Shown in pieces: positions 18,048 to 25,393 of a DNA stretch of 64,000 nucleotides. Source of the DNA: Bdellovibrio sp. NC01 (GTDB lineage: Bacteria > Bdellovibrionota > Bdellovibrionia > Bdellovibrionales > Bdellovibrionaceae); the NCBI RefSeq assembly GCF_006874625.1, contig NZ_CP030034.1, positions 2,480,001-2,544,000 of the forward strand. The letters are read 5' to 3'. The stretch's first letter is position 1; every line of letters starts with the position of its first letter. The position numbers were made by a program, and so were the translations under genes. The notes below the pieces were generated by a model. The model did not search any database, was not told where the DNA came from, and worked only from the letters and a program-made list of their open reading frames with translations.

Positions 18048-20210
18048 ATGTCACGTTTAGGAAAAACCGAGAAAATCATCTTTTCCACAGCACTTTTTGT
18101 GCTGCTAGCGTTCTCGTACTTTTTGTACGATGATTCTCTTCTATTTCCAAAAGCTCACAACTCGAAGTTAGAGCTCATTGGGGATGTCGCCGTTTCACAA
18201 AACGACGTCAGAAGAAAAAACCTAGATAATTTTAGCTGGCTTCCTGCTTCGCGCACGGACGCTATCTATCAAAACGACTCGATCTTTACTGGTGATCGTT
18301 CTGAAGCCATTATTCAATTGCAAGATGGGACGCAGATTCGTATCCAACCGAATTCTTTGATCACATTGAACATGAAGAACGGTCAAATGAACCTAGACCT
18401 ACGCTACGGTAACTTGGTCGGTGATATCGCGAAAGGTTCTTCTCTTACTATTACCTCTGGTAAAGAAGAATTTAAATTAGAAGGCGATGGCCAAGAAAAA
18501 TCTAAAATCCAATTCAACAAAGCACACTCGGGCACTGTTGATTTGAAATTGATCTCTGGTAAAGCACGCTTCTCTGACGTGAAGAAGAGTGCTGTTAAAA
18601 CTGACTTAACTCGTGACTCTGTTCTTGCCGTTTCTAAACGTGGTGAGATCCAAAAAGTTGAAGCACCAAAAATCCAAGTCGTAACTGCAGAAAAAGAAAT
18701 GACATGGATGCGTACAAATCCAGACGACCCAATGGGCTTCGAATGGAAAGCAACTGGCGACATCGGTAAATACGAAGTTGAAATCTCACCTTCTCCAGAT
18801 TTCGCAACAGTCGCTGCAGCAAAATCAGTGAATGAAATGAAAACGCAAGTGACTGATCCATTGGAGCCAGGCGCTTACTATTGGCGAGTTAAAGCTTACG
18901 ATCGCTTCGGCGAAGTGGGCGCGACTTCAGTACCAAGAAAAATGAATATCACACACTTGAGTCCTCCAGTGGTGACGTTCCCGCAAAAAGATTCTGAAAT
19001 CAGCCTTGAGATGAAAGTGAAATCTCCAGCTGAACTTGTGACTGCAACTGAAATTAAGTGGCAAGCTCCAGTTCAATTGAAACATTTCGTTTATCAGATC
19101 TCTGCCGATCCAAGTTTCGCGCAAGTATTGAGTGAAAACCAAACAACACAATTCAGCGCTTTGTCCCCTCGCCTGTCGTCTGGTAGTTACTGGGTGCGCG
19201 TGGCTGGTCAAACAGAAACAAATGCGATGTCAGGTTGGTCAGAAGCCATTCCATTTAAAATCAACTTGGTAGCGAAAGCAGCACCAGCTCTTCAAGCACC
19301 GGTGTTGGTAGCTCGTCGTATTCAATTCAAAGTGCCATCAGCAAAAGATCGTAATCCTGCAGCAGAACAAGCTCCAAAAATGGAGTGGAAACCTGTCTTG
19401 CAATCGAAGGGTTACCAAGTTCAAGTTTCAAAAGATATTAACTTCAGCAAATTTGAAACTTACGACGTGAACAACACAAAAGTTTCATGGAACCAATACA
19501 AAGCTGGTAAGTCTTACTTCCGCGTTGTTGCTCATGGTGAAAACGGCGAAGTCAGTGAACCGTCAGCAGTCGGTTACGTTGACGTCTTGTTGAACAGCCC
19601 GGTTCTGCAACCACTTCGCCCGATTCGTGCAATTGGCGAATCAAGCTTACCGCGCGAAGCAAATGTATATTGGTCAGAAATTCCACAGGCAAAATCTTAT
19701 CTTGTCGAGTTGGATAAAGGTGGCGATTTCAAAACGCCGCAACAATACGAATTCAAAGGCACGACAGGTCGTTTGACGGTTTCAAACCCAGGCGATTACA
19801 AAGTGCGCGTGGTTGCTTTGGATGAACACAACAAACCATTGACTGATTATTCAAACACAGAAACTTTGCAGTACAGCGTTCACTCTGCCCTGATTACCCC
19901 AGTGCCGCTTGAGCCATACAACAACGTTTCTATCTTCCTACAAAAAACGACAGAACCAGCTATCTGGATCGAATGGAAGAAAGTCAAAGATGCGGAAGTC
20001 TATAAAGTTGAAATCTCTGATAAAGAAGATTTCTCGCGCGTCCTTGTTTCTTCAAATGTAGAGAAGAATCGTTTCCTTATTAAAGACAAAGTTCCACTTG
20101 GCAAATTGTACTGGCGTGTTCGCGCCCAATCAAAAGACGAATCTGAGCTTTCTGATTGGACAGAAAAACGCGAGTTCACTGTTTACCATCAGAAAAATGA
20201 GACCTTCTAG
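18048..20210 (+). CDS. FecR-domain envelope protein with fibronectin III-like repeats
   Basis: 720 residues. The ATG is preceded by AGAGGTG. One N-terminal transmembrane segment (IIFSTALFVLLAFSYFLY) anchors it with the rest outside the cytoplasm. A FecR-type domain follows (SIFTGDRSEAIIQLQDGT around residues 78-95, then NLVGDI), a domain that can sense or bind ligands. The remainder holds about five repeated units each ending in a -[YS]-[YW]-[WFV]-R-V- motif (GAYYWRVKAYD, GSYWVRVAG, KSYFRVVAHG, GDYKVRVVALD, KLYWRVRAQS), as in fibronectin type III modules. It is 3 bases ahead of the CheA-like kinase gene, so it may be the input or surface partner of that kinase. Confidence 0.8.
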   Translation: MSRLGKTEKIIFSTALFVLLAFSYFLYDDSLLFPKAHNSKLELIGDVAVSQNDVRRKNLDNFSWLPASRTDAIYQNDSIFTGDRSEAIIQLQDGTQIRIQPNSLITLNMKNGQMNLDLRYGNLVGDIAKGSSLTITSGKEEFKLEGDGQEKSKIQFNKAHSGTVDLKLISGKARFSDVKKSAVKTDLTRDSVLAVSKRGEIQKVEAPKIQVVTAEKEMTWMRTNPDDPMGFEWKATGDIGKYEVEISPSPDFATVAAAKSVNEMKTQVTDPLEPGAYYWRVKAYDRFGEVGATSVPRKMNITHLSPPVVTFPQKDSEISLEMKVKSPAELVTATEIKWQAPVQLKHFVYQISADPSFAQVLSENQTTQFSALSPRLSSGSYWVRVAGQTETNAMSGWSEAIPFKINLVAKAAPALQAPVLVARRIQFKVPSAKDRNPAAEQAPKMEWKPVLQSKGYQVQVSKDINFSKFETYDVNNTKVSWNQYKAGKSYFRVVAHGENGEVSEPSAVGYVDVLLNSPVLQPLRPIRAIGESSLPREANVYWSEIPQAKSYLVELDKGGDFKTPQQYEFKGTTGRLTVSNPGDYKVRVVALDEHNKPLTDYSNTETLQYSVHSALITPVPLEPYNNVSIFLQKTTEPAIWIEWKKVKDAEVYKVEISDKEDFSRVLVSSNVEKNRFLIKDKVPLGKLYWRVRAQSKDESELSDWTEKREFTVYHQKNETF

Positions 20211-20213
20211 ATC

Positions 20214-22157
20214 ATGAAAATTCAGTACTCCATCTTCGACACCCTACTTGAACCCGTGTTTGTTCTGAACGCAGAACAAAAGGTGGTGTACTGTAATGAA
20301 ACCGCTGCCGTGGTTTGCGATCTGTCGATTCGTAAGATCACAAAAGGCATGAAGTTCTTAGACCTTTTCGAGTTCAGCGAACCGGTTGATGGTTTGAATG
20401 AACTGATTAACATCACAGATCCAACTCCCTACAAAGAAGTGAACTTCAAAACCTCACAAGGTGGCGAAGGCAAGGTGCAAATCACATTGCAACCGATCTT
20501 TGATTCCATGGGAGATAAAAACTGGATCGTGTTCGTGCGTGACGTGACTTTGGAAGAACGTCTGCAAAAGAAATATCGCGCCGAACTTGAGCAAAAAGAA
20601 GATGTCATCAAAGACCTTGAAGACGCCAAAGCTCAATTAGAAAACTACAGTAAAAACTTGGAACAAATGGTCGCTGACAGAACCGCTGAAATCCAGCGAA
20701 TGAATCAGATGATGACCGCGTTACTTGACAGTTTGAACCAAGGCTTCTTTATCTTTAATGCTGAAGGCAAAGTTCTGGAAGTGTCATCCAAAGCTTGTGA
20801 AGCAACCATCGAATGCCGCCCACAAGGCCAATTCATTTGGAATGTTTTAAAACTGCCAGAGAAAAAAGTCGACGGTTTCCAAAAGTGGATGCAAACACTC
20901 TTCATGGAGATGTTGCCGTTTGAAGACTTAGCCCCGCTGGGTCCCGAGTCTTATCCGCACAGCCAAGATCGTAACATCGCCCTTGAATACTTCCCGCTTC
21001 GCAGTGCTGAAGGCACAATGGAAGGCGTCGTGGTTGTTGCCTCTGACATCACATCACTTGTTGAAGCAAAAAAACAAGCCGAGCGCGATCGTGAGTACGC
21101 AAAACTCATCATCAATCTTGTGCAAAATAAAAAAGAAATCGGTCGCTTCATCCGCGAATCTCAGTCGTTGCTATCAGACCTGAAAAAAGGTTTACAAGCT
21201 TCCTGGGAAAGCGCTGACGGCGAATTCCTATTCAGACAGTTGCACACCCTAAAAGGTGGCGCTGCCCTGTTCAGCATTCAGGAAATGGCAGAGTTCTGTC
21301 ATCATGCTGAATCGATTTTAGCAAATTTCAAAGAAGCTGCGTCTGCGGAAACATATCAACAGTTGCAAGCTGAAAGCGTGAAAATCGAAACAGCCTTCCA
21401 AGCATACATCGCTAAGAGCGAAGAGATTTTGGGCTCTTCTGCAATGGCCATGGAACGTCAATTGGAAATTCCAGTTTCAAAATTCCAGTCGGCATTAAAT
21501 AAAATTGAAAGCAAAACGAAGAGCAACGAGATCACTCAATTGCTCTTGGGCGAATTCGCGATGGAATCTATTGGTTCCTTCTTCGCAAGCTACAACGACG
21601 TCGCACAACGAGTGGCGGAAGCTCAGTACAAACAACTGAACCCTGTGCACTTTGAAAATGCAGATCTTAAAGTTCTGCCAGAGATTTATTCAAATCTTTT
21701 TGCGACCTTCGTGCACTCATTCAGAAACTCTGTCGATCACGGTATCGAAAGCCCTTCTGAACGTGAAGAAAATGGTAAGTCCCCTGCGGGTAACATCACA
21801 GTGACTTTCACAGTCAGCCCAGATGCGAAACTCATGATTCGCATTGATGACGATGGCAAAGGGATCAATCCAGAAAAGATCCGCGAAAAGTTCGCGAAAA
21901 AAGGCGTCGATGTTTCTGCGGAAACTGACGCGCAAGTGATTCAACACGTCTTCGACAGTCAATTCTCTACACGCGATCAAGTCACAGAGACTTCAGGTCG
22001 TGGTGTGGGTATGGATGCTATTAAGTATGCTGCTGAAGATTTGGGTGGACGTTGCTGGGTGGACTCTACATATGGAAAAGGCACTTCCCTTTTCGTAGAA
22101 GTGCCTTACATCACAAACTTTACTGAAGAAAAAATCAAAATCATCAAAGCTGCTTAG
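20214..22157 (+). CDS. CheA-like sensor kinase: PAS, PAS, Hpt, catalytic ATPase
   Basis: 647 residues, 3 bases after the FecR-domain gene. Residues 1-115 and about 165-285 resemble PAS domains separated by a coiled coil (EQKEDVIKDLEDAKAQLE). Next comes an Hpt domain with the phosphorylatable H344 in RQLHTLKGGAALF, then a CheA-type catalytic core: H501-x3-N505 (HSFRNSVDHGIE), DDDGKG at 546-551 and SGRGVGMDAIKY near 590. The chain ends soon after the G2 box, so there is no CheW-like domain, unlike chemotaxis CheA. It probably phosphorylates a stand-alone receiver such as the convergent CheY-like protein or the RR-PATAN protein. Confidence 0.85.
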   Translation: MKIQYSIFDTLLEPVFVLNAEQKVVYCNETAAVVCDLSIRKITKGMKFLDLFEFSEPVDGLNELINITDPTPYKEVNFKTSQGGEGKVQITLQPIFDSMGDKNWIVFVRDVTLEERLQKKYRAELEQKEDVIKDLEDAKAQLENYSKNLEQMVADRTAEIQRMNQMMTALLDSLNQGFFIFNAEGKVLEVSSKACEATIECRPQGQFIWNVLKLPEKKVDGFQKWMQTLFMEMLPFEDLAPLGPESYPHSQDRNIALEYFPLRSAEGTMEGVVVVASDITSLVEAKKQAERDREYAKLIINLVQNKKEIGRFIRESQSLLSDLKKGLQASWESADGEFLFRQLHTLKGGAALFSIQEMAEFCHHAESILANFKEAASAETYQQLQAESVKIETAFQAYIAKSEEILGSSAMAMERQLEIPVSKFQSALNKIESKTKSNEITQLLLGEFAMESIGSFFASYNDVAQRVAEAQYKQLNPVHFENADLKVLPEIYSNLFATFVHSFRNSVDHGIESPSEREENGKSPAGNITVTFTVSPDAKLMIRIDDDGKGINPEKIREKFAKKGVDVSAETDAQVIQHVFDSQFSTRDQVTETSGRGVGMDAIKYAAEDLGGRCWVDSTYGKGTSLFVEVPYITNFTEEKIKIIKAA

Positions 22158-22168
22158 CTGCTTAATAC

Positions 22169-22187
22169 ACTTCGGCCTCGCCGAAGT
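22169..22187. terminator. Convergent hairpin
   Basis: Perfect 8-bp stem ACTTCGGC/GCCGAAGT with a 3-base loop, placed between the convergent kinase and CheY-like genes. There is no long T-run, so termination efficiency is uncertain. Confidence 0.55.
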
Positions 22188-22192
22188 AGGAT

Positions 22193-22600
22193 TTACGCTT
22201 TATTGTGCTTCAACCAAGCGGCTTTCAATTTGTCTTCGAAGATTTTCGCAGAAAATGGTTTTACGATATATTGAGAAACACCGGCAAGAACGGCTTCCGT
22301 TACTTGATCGCGTTCTGACTCTGACGTCAAAAGCACGAAGGGAAGATTCACCCATTCTGCTGTCGCACGAACTTGCTTCAACAGATCAAGGCCCTTCATT
22401 TTTGGCATATTCCAGTCGGAAATCACGAGTTGAATCTGTGAACCCGCCACATTGTTCTGCATAAGAATCTTCAGACCTTCCTCACCGTCACCCGCTTCAA
22501 GCATGTTTTTATAACCCATCGCTTTCAGCGTGTTCTTCACAAGATCACGGATAGAAGGCATGTCGTCGATAACAAGAATTTTGGTGTCTGCCGGAAACAT
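22193..22600 (-). CDS. CheY-like single-domain response regulator
   Basis: 135 residues. The ATG at 22600 is chosen because GGTAGGAG lies 8 bases upstream; longer in-frame starts add only non-homologous residues. It is a complete receiver: DD acidic pair (LVIDDMPSIRDL), phospho-acceptor D62 in LVISDWNMPKMKGLD, Thr/Ser in LLTSESE, Lys in IVKPFSA. No output domain is present, so it works as a CheY-type relay or as a phospho-sink. Convergent orientation beside the Hpt/CheA-like kinase makes that kinase the obvious candidate partner. Whether it acts on a flagellar motor or on another target is not visible here. Confidence 0.9.
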   Translation of the reverse strand: MFPADTKILVIDDMPSIRDLVKNTLKAMGYKNMLEAGDGEEGLKILMQNNVAGSQIQLVISDWNMPKMKGLDLLKQVRATAEWVNLPFVLLTSESERDQVTEAVLAGVSQYIVKPFSAKIFEDKLKAAWLKHNKA

Positions 22601-22694
22601 AGAGATAACTCCTACCAAGAAGCTCTGACGATCCAATGTCATCAGAGTGCTGATAGTTCATTTTAGAAAAGAGCTAAAGAATCTCAAAGGTTCT

Positions 22695-23576
22695 TTACAA
22701 GCCTGGACCTTGTGCGGGTGCAAGCCATAGATAATTCGCGCGGCTACCGTACTCGCCCGTTGGGTCCATCTCGCCCTGAATTTCTTCATCCGTAAGACCT
22801 GACGTATTGATTTGCGAGAATGTTAAAAGCGGCGTTTGTGGTGAGCGCACAGAAATTCGCGCTGGCAAGCCCCCACCATATTGCACGTGGAATTCGCCGA
22901 CAACGATCACCAGAACTTGGTCAGGGTGAGCCGCAATGTATTCTGTCGCACGCCACGCCATCGTATCATCCCAAATCGACTGCGCCGCAAAGTAGCGCTC
23001 GCCCGCCTCTGGTGACGGCAAGTGGTTACCCATCGATTCCAAGAAGCGTTTTTTATAAGAATCACGACCGAGTTCAAAATGCGGCGGCAACAACGATTTT
23101 TCCTCGTCATTCAAACTCGCAAGGCCCTGTTTTGAAACTTTCCCCGTCAAAGTGCGTGGCGCGTTTAAAGCCCACGTCATCGCCCCTTCTTCAAGGTTCG
23201 GGAATTGCGCTTGTTTTCGGTAGAAATCAAAAGACGGGCTGCCCCATTGGATCTTTTTAAGGAAGTCCGCTTCGGGAAGTGTTCCTGCACGGTATTGGTT
23301 CAGAAGATCCTGCTCTGTATATGTAAAAAATTCCATGCCGACGGCGACCTTAAGGCCTTTATTACGCAACGCCTGCATGATAGAAACCTGTTCAGACTGG
23401 TGTTCGGCGAGGCCATGGTTCTCCCCGATCACAACTATGGAGCCCGGCGACACAGATGCGACGGTTTCTTCCAAAGTGATGCTTTTTAGGTCGTTTCCTC
23501 TGAAAATGCCCTCAGATTGAGCATGGGCACAGGCAGAAAGTAGGACAGCTACGGTAAAAAGCGCGGCAGACTTCAC
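22695..23576 (-). CDS. ChaN-like lipoprotein
   Basis: About 293 residues. The preferred start is the GTG at 23576, preceded by AGAGGAGGAATC; in-frame ATGs 7 codons earlier lie upstream of that ribosome site. The signal peptide is short and ends in a lipobox (AVLLSAC), so the product is lipid-anchored. The mature part has the ChaN/DUF399 signature VVIGENHGLAEH (GExH, then His), VAVGMEFFT and VIVVGEFHVQYGGGLP, typical of iron-regulated haem-binding lipoproteins such as Campylobacter ChaN. A haem or metal role is known for a few members and inferred here. No haem transport genes are adjacent. Confidence 0.8.
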   Translation of the reverse strand: MKSAALFTVAVLLSACAHAQSEGIFRGNDLKSITLEETVASVSPGSIVVIGENHGLAEHQSEQVSIMQALRNKGLKVAVGMEFFTYTEQDLLNQYRAGTLPEADFLKKIQWGSPSFDFYRKQAQFPNLEEGAMTWALNAPRTLTGKVSKQGLASLNDEEKSLLPPHFELGRDSYKKRFLESMGNHLPSPEAGERYFAAQSIWDDTMAWRATEYIAAHPDQVLVIVVGEFHVQYGGGLPARISVRSPQTPLLTFSQINTSGLTDEEIQGEMDPTGEYGSRANYLWLAPAQGPGL

Positions 23577-23723
23577 GATTCCTCCTCTAGACATCAAATT
23601 GTCTGTTGAAGTTTCCTAGTTCCTTTGATACCTTGAGCCCCTTTGAAAAGGTATTGTCATTTTTACGTGTTACGCAGAGTAGCGGTTTAAGGACGACATT
23701 ACAGATTATATAGGGGCATTAAA

Positions 23724-23903
23724 ATGGCTAAGAAATCAGGAAGAATCATCATCACTCTTGAGTGCACTGAAGCTCGCGCTGAAGGCAAACCAGTTTCTCG
23801 TTACACAACTACGAAAAACAAAACTAAGACTCCAAGCCGTCTTGAGAAAAAGAAATACAATCCAAATCTTAAGCGCCACACAATCCACCGCGAAACTAAG
23901 TAA
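23724..23903 (+). CDS. rpmG: 50S ribosomal protein L33
   Basis: 59 residues starting [17 protein letters not shown], then SRYTTTKNK and [18 protein letters not shown], the standard L33 pattern. It is the zinc-free (C-minus) form: the C-terminal CxxC pair found in zinc-binding L33 is replaced by N-P-N-L, leaving only one cysteine at ECTEA. L33 sits near the ribosomal E site. GGGGC precedes the ATG by a few bases, a weak ribosome site. dcd follows 11 bases after the stop, so the two are likely cotranscribed. The gene is short and easily missed in automated calls. Confidence 0.95.
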   Translation: MAKKSGRIIITLECTEARAEGKPVSRYTTTKNKTKTPSRLEKKKYNPNLKRHTIHRETK

Positions 23904-23914
23904 GAAGCTGCGTA

Positions 23915-24451
23915 ATGATTCTTACAGATCAGCAGATTCTTCAGTTTATGGAAGAGGGTTCAATTAAGGTTGAGCCTTTCCGCAGAGAGTGCCTAGGTAC
24001 GAACTCTTACGATGTTCACTTGGGTAAAACTCTTGCCGTATACGAAGACGAAGTGCTGGATGCTAAGAAGCATAACAAGATTCGTACTTTTGAAATTCCA
24101 GAAGAGGGCTTCGTCTTGATGCCAGACACCCTCTATTTGGGTGTGACTTTAGAGTACACTGAGACTTTGAAGCACGTTCCCTTCTTGGAAGGCAAATCAA
24201 GCGTCGGCCGCCTTGGTATCGACATCCATGCAACTGCTGGTAAAGGCGACGTTGGTTTCTGCAACTTTTGGACTCTTGAGATCTCTGTAAAACAGCCCGT
24301 CCGTGTTTACACTGGAATGCCTGTCGGCCAGTTGATTTACTTTGAAGTGAAGGGCGAGATTCTTACGGCTTATAACGTAAAACCGTCTGCAAAGTATAAC
24401 GACAAAAAGCCGCTGCCAGTGGAATCAATGATGTGGAAAAATTCATTCTAA
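23915..24451 (+). CDS. dcd: dCTP deaminase
   Basis: 178 residues beginning MILTDQQILQFMEEGSIKV, the classic Dcd start. GTNSYDVHLG gives the N-terminal nucleotide-binding part. The core GKSSVGRLGIDIHATAGKGD with the GFCNFWTLEI follow-up matches the trimeric dCTP deaminase/dUTPase fold; the Ser-Arg and Glu (LEI) positions form the catalytic site. The enzyme deaminates dCTP to dUTP for dTTP synthesis, and members of the family that also hydrolyse dUTP exist, so a bifunctional role cannot be excluded. It follows rpmG by 11 bases and its 3' end overlaps the next gene by 19 bases. Confidence 0.93.
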   Translation: MILTDQQILQFMEEGSIKVEPFRRECLGTNSYDVHLGKTLAVYEDEVLDAKKHNKIRTFEIPEEGFVLMPDTLYLGVTLEYTETLKHVPFLEGKSSVGRLGIDIHATAGKGDVGFCNFWTLEISVKQPVRVYTGMPVGQLIYFEVKGEILTAYNVKPSAKYNDKKPLPVESMMWKNSF

Positions 24452-25083
24452 GAATTCTCCTTACAGCGACACTTACACTCAGCCTCGCAGCATGCGGAGG
24501 CGGCGTAGCCGATGATTCTTCATCTGGCCTGGATTCGTACGTCGTTACGAACGGTTCGTTTACATCCACAACATCATCAAATTTATCAGGCTTAGGCGGA
24601 GCACGCTTTATCAATGTCTTAAACGGCATTTTTAGCAGCAACTCCATCGCACTTAAAGCCCAACTGGATGCCACCGGAAATTCAGTCACAGTTTTCATGA
24701 ACACCAGCGCCACAGTGATGACGAACTCATCAGTAGGCGGAATAGCAATCACATTCCAAAGATCCGGCGCAAGCGTTCTAGCAAGCATCGCCGTGAACGG
24801 AAGCAGCGTCTCTGTAAACGCCAGCCAATTAGTATTCTACGTCCCAAGCGCACTTGACGTGATCATCGACGTTCACAACATCAATGCCTCCCAATCAAGA
24901 GTGATGATCTGGAGAAGAGACCTAACAGTTTATAATTCTACAAACGCCGACGTAGACACGAACACCTCATCAGACTACAGCGGCACCTACCCCAACCAGG
25001 GAGGCCAAGGCCAAAACGCCGGCCTATACCTAAACAACGCCACAGTAACAGGCGCAAACATAGGCATCGCCAAAGCCCCATAA
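24433..25083 (+). CDS. Small Ser/Asn/Val-rich lipoprotein
   Basis: 216 residues from a GTG start that overlaps the dcd stop by 19 bases. The leader (FILRILLTATLTLSLAAC) ends in a lipobox. The mature part starts with GGG, is low in charge, rich in Ser, Asn, Thr and Val, and contains beta-strand-like repeats (ASIAVNGSSVSVNASQLVFY), as in many outer-surface lipoproteins. Codon use shifts toward C-ending codons near the 3' end. I recognise no family. No clear ribosome site precedes the GTG, so translation is probably coupled to dcd. It is convergent with the 1013-residue lipoprotein gene across a structured intergenic element. Confidence 0.65.
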   Translation: MEKFILRILLTATLTLSLAACGGGVADDSSSGLDSYVVTNGSFTSTTSSNLSGLGGARFINVLNGIFSSNSIALKAQLDATGNSVTVFMNTSATVMTNSSVGGIAITFQRSGASVLASIAVNGSSVSVNASQLVFYVPSALDVIIDVHNINASQSRVMIWRRDLTVYNSTNADVDTNTSSDYSGTYPNQGGQGQNAGLYLNNATVTGANIGIAKAP

Positions 25084-25177
25084 CAAATTCCAACCATTCA
25101 CACCAAATGGTTCAAGTTGGCCAAGCCAGCACACATCAATTTTTTGAATACGTAAAAATCAGAACAAAAAGAAGCCC

Positions 25178-25197
25178 ATTCCAGCGAAGCGCGGAAT
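25178..25197. repeat. REP-like hairpin
   Basis: ATTCC-a-GCG pairs with CGC-GGAAT around an AAG loop: eight pairs with one bulged A. Size and GC core resemble bacterial REP palindromes. I see no second exact copy in this window. Confidence 0.4.
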
Positions 25198-25230
25198 CGA
25201 AAAGTCGATCAATAATCAATACTAGCAAAA

Positions 25231-25374
25231 ATTTGGTGGAGCTTGTTGGATTCGCCTTGCGCAGGCGGCCTTCGTCGGCGCCACGATGGCGCGAACCGCA
25301 GCGAAGCTGCGGCGACGACTGAGCCCGGACGGCGTGCCGCCGAAGAAAGGTGAAGCCAACAAGCTCCACCAAAT
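25231..25374. repeat. GC-rich element bounded by a perfect 19-bp inverted repeat
   Basis: ATTTGGTGGAGCTTGTTGG (25231-25249) and its exact reverse complement at 25356-25374 bound a 106-base core. Pairing extends inward a further nine positions through one mismatch and one G-U (TTCGCCTT opposite AAGGTGAA), giving roughly 27 pairs. The core contains a second perfect hairpin, CCGCAGC-gaa-GCTGCGG, and other GC-rich complementary words (GGCGGC/GCCGCC). Whole-element folding would give a long branched structure. It could be a non-autonomous mobile element (REP/BIME or MITE-like), a structured RNA or a convergent terminator. No transposase lies nearby. Confidence 0.65.
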
Positions 25375-25393
25375 TCCCCGCGCTAGGCAATGA

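Larger units (their letters stand above)
25084..25393. other. Intergenic region with nested hairpins between convergent genes
   Basis: This 310-base gap between two convergent lipoprotein genes has no convincing gene; short frames through it track its GC-rich inverted repeats. From left to right it holds a weak hairpin (ACCATT/AATGGT, about 25094-25116), a REP-like hairpin at 25178-25197 and a large 144-base inverted-repeat element at 25231-25374. No U-tailed terminator was found, so these structures may do that job. Confidence 0.75.

Noticed and set aside
25107-25390. Short frames on both strands through the 25.2 kb element
   Set aside because: They follow the GC-rich inverted repeats, have no ribosome site and no protein-like composition.
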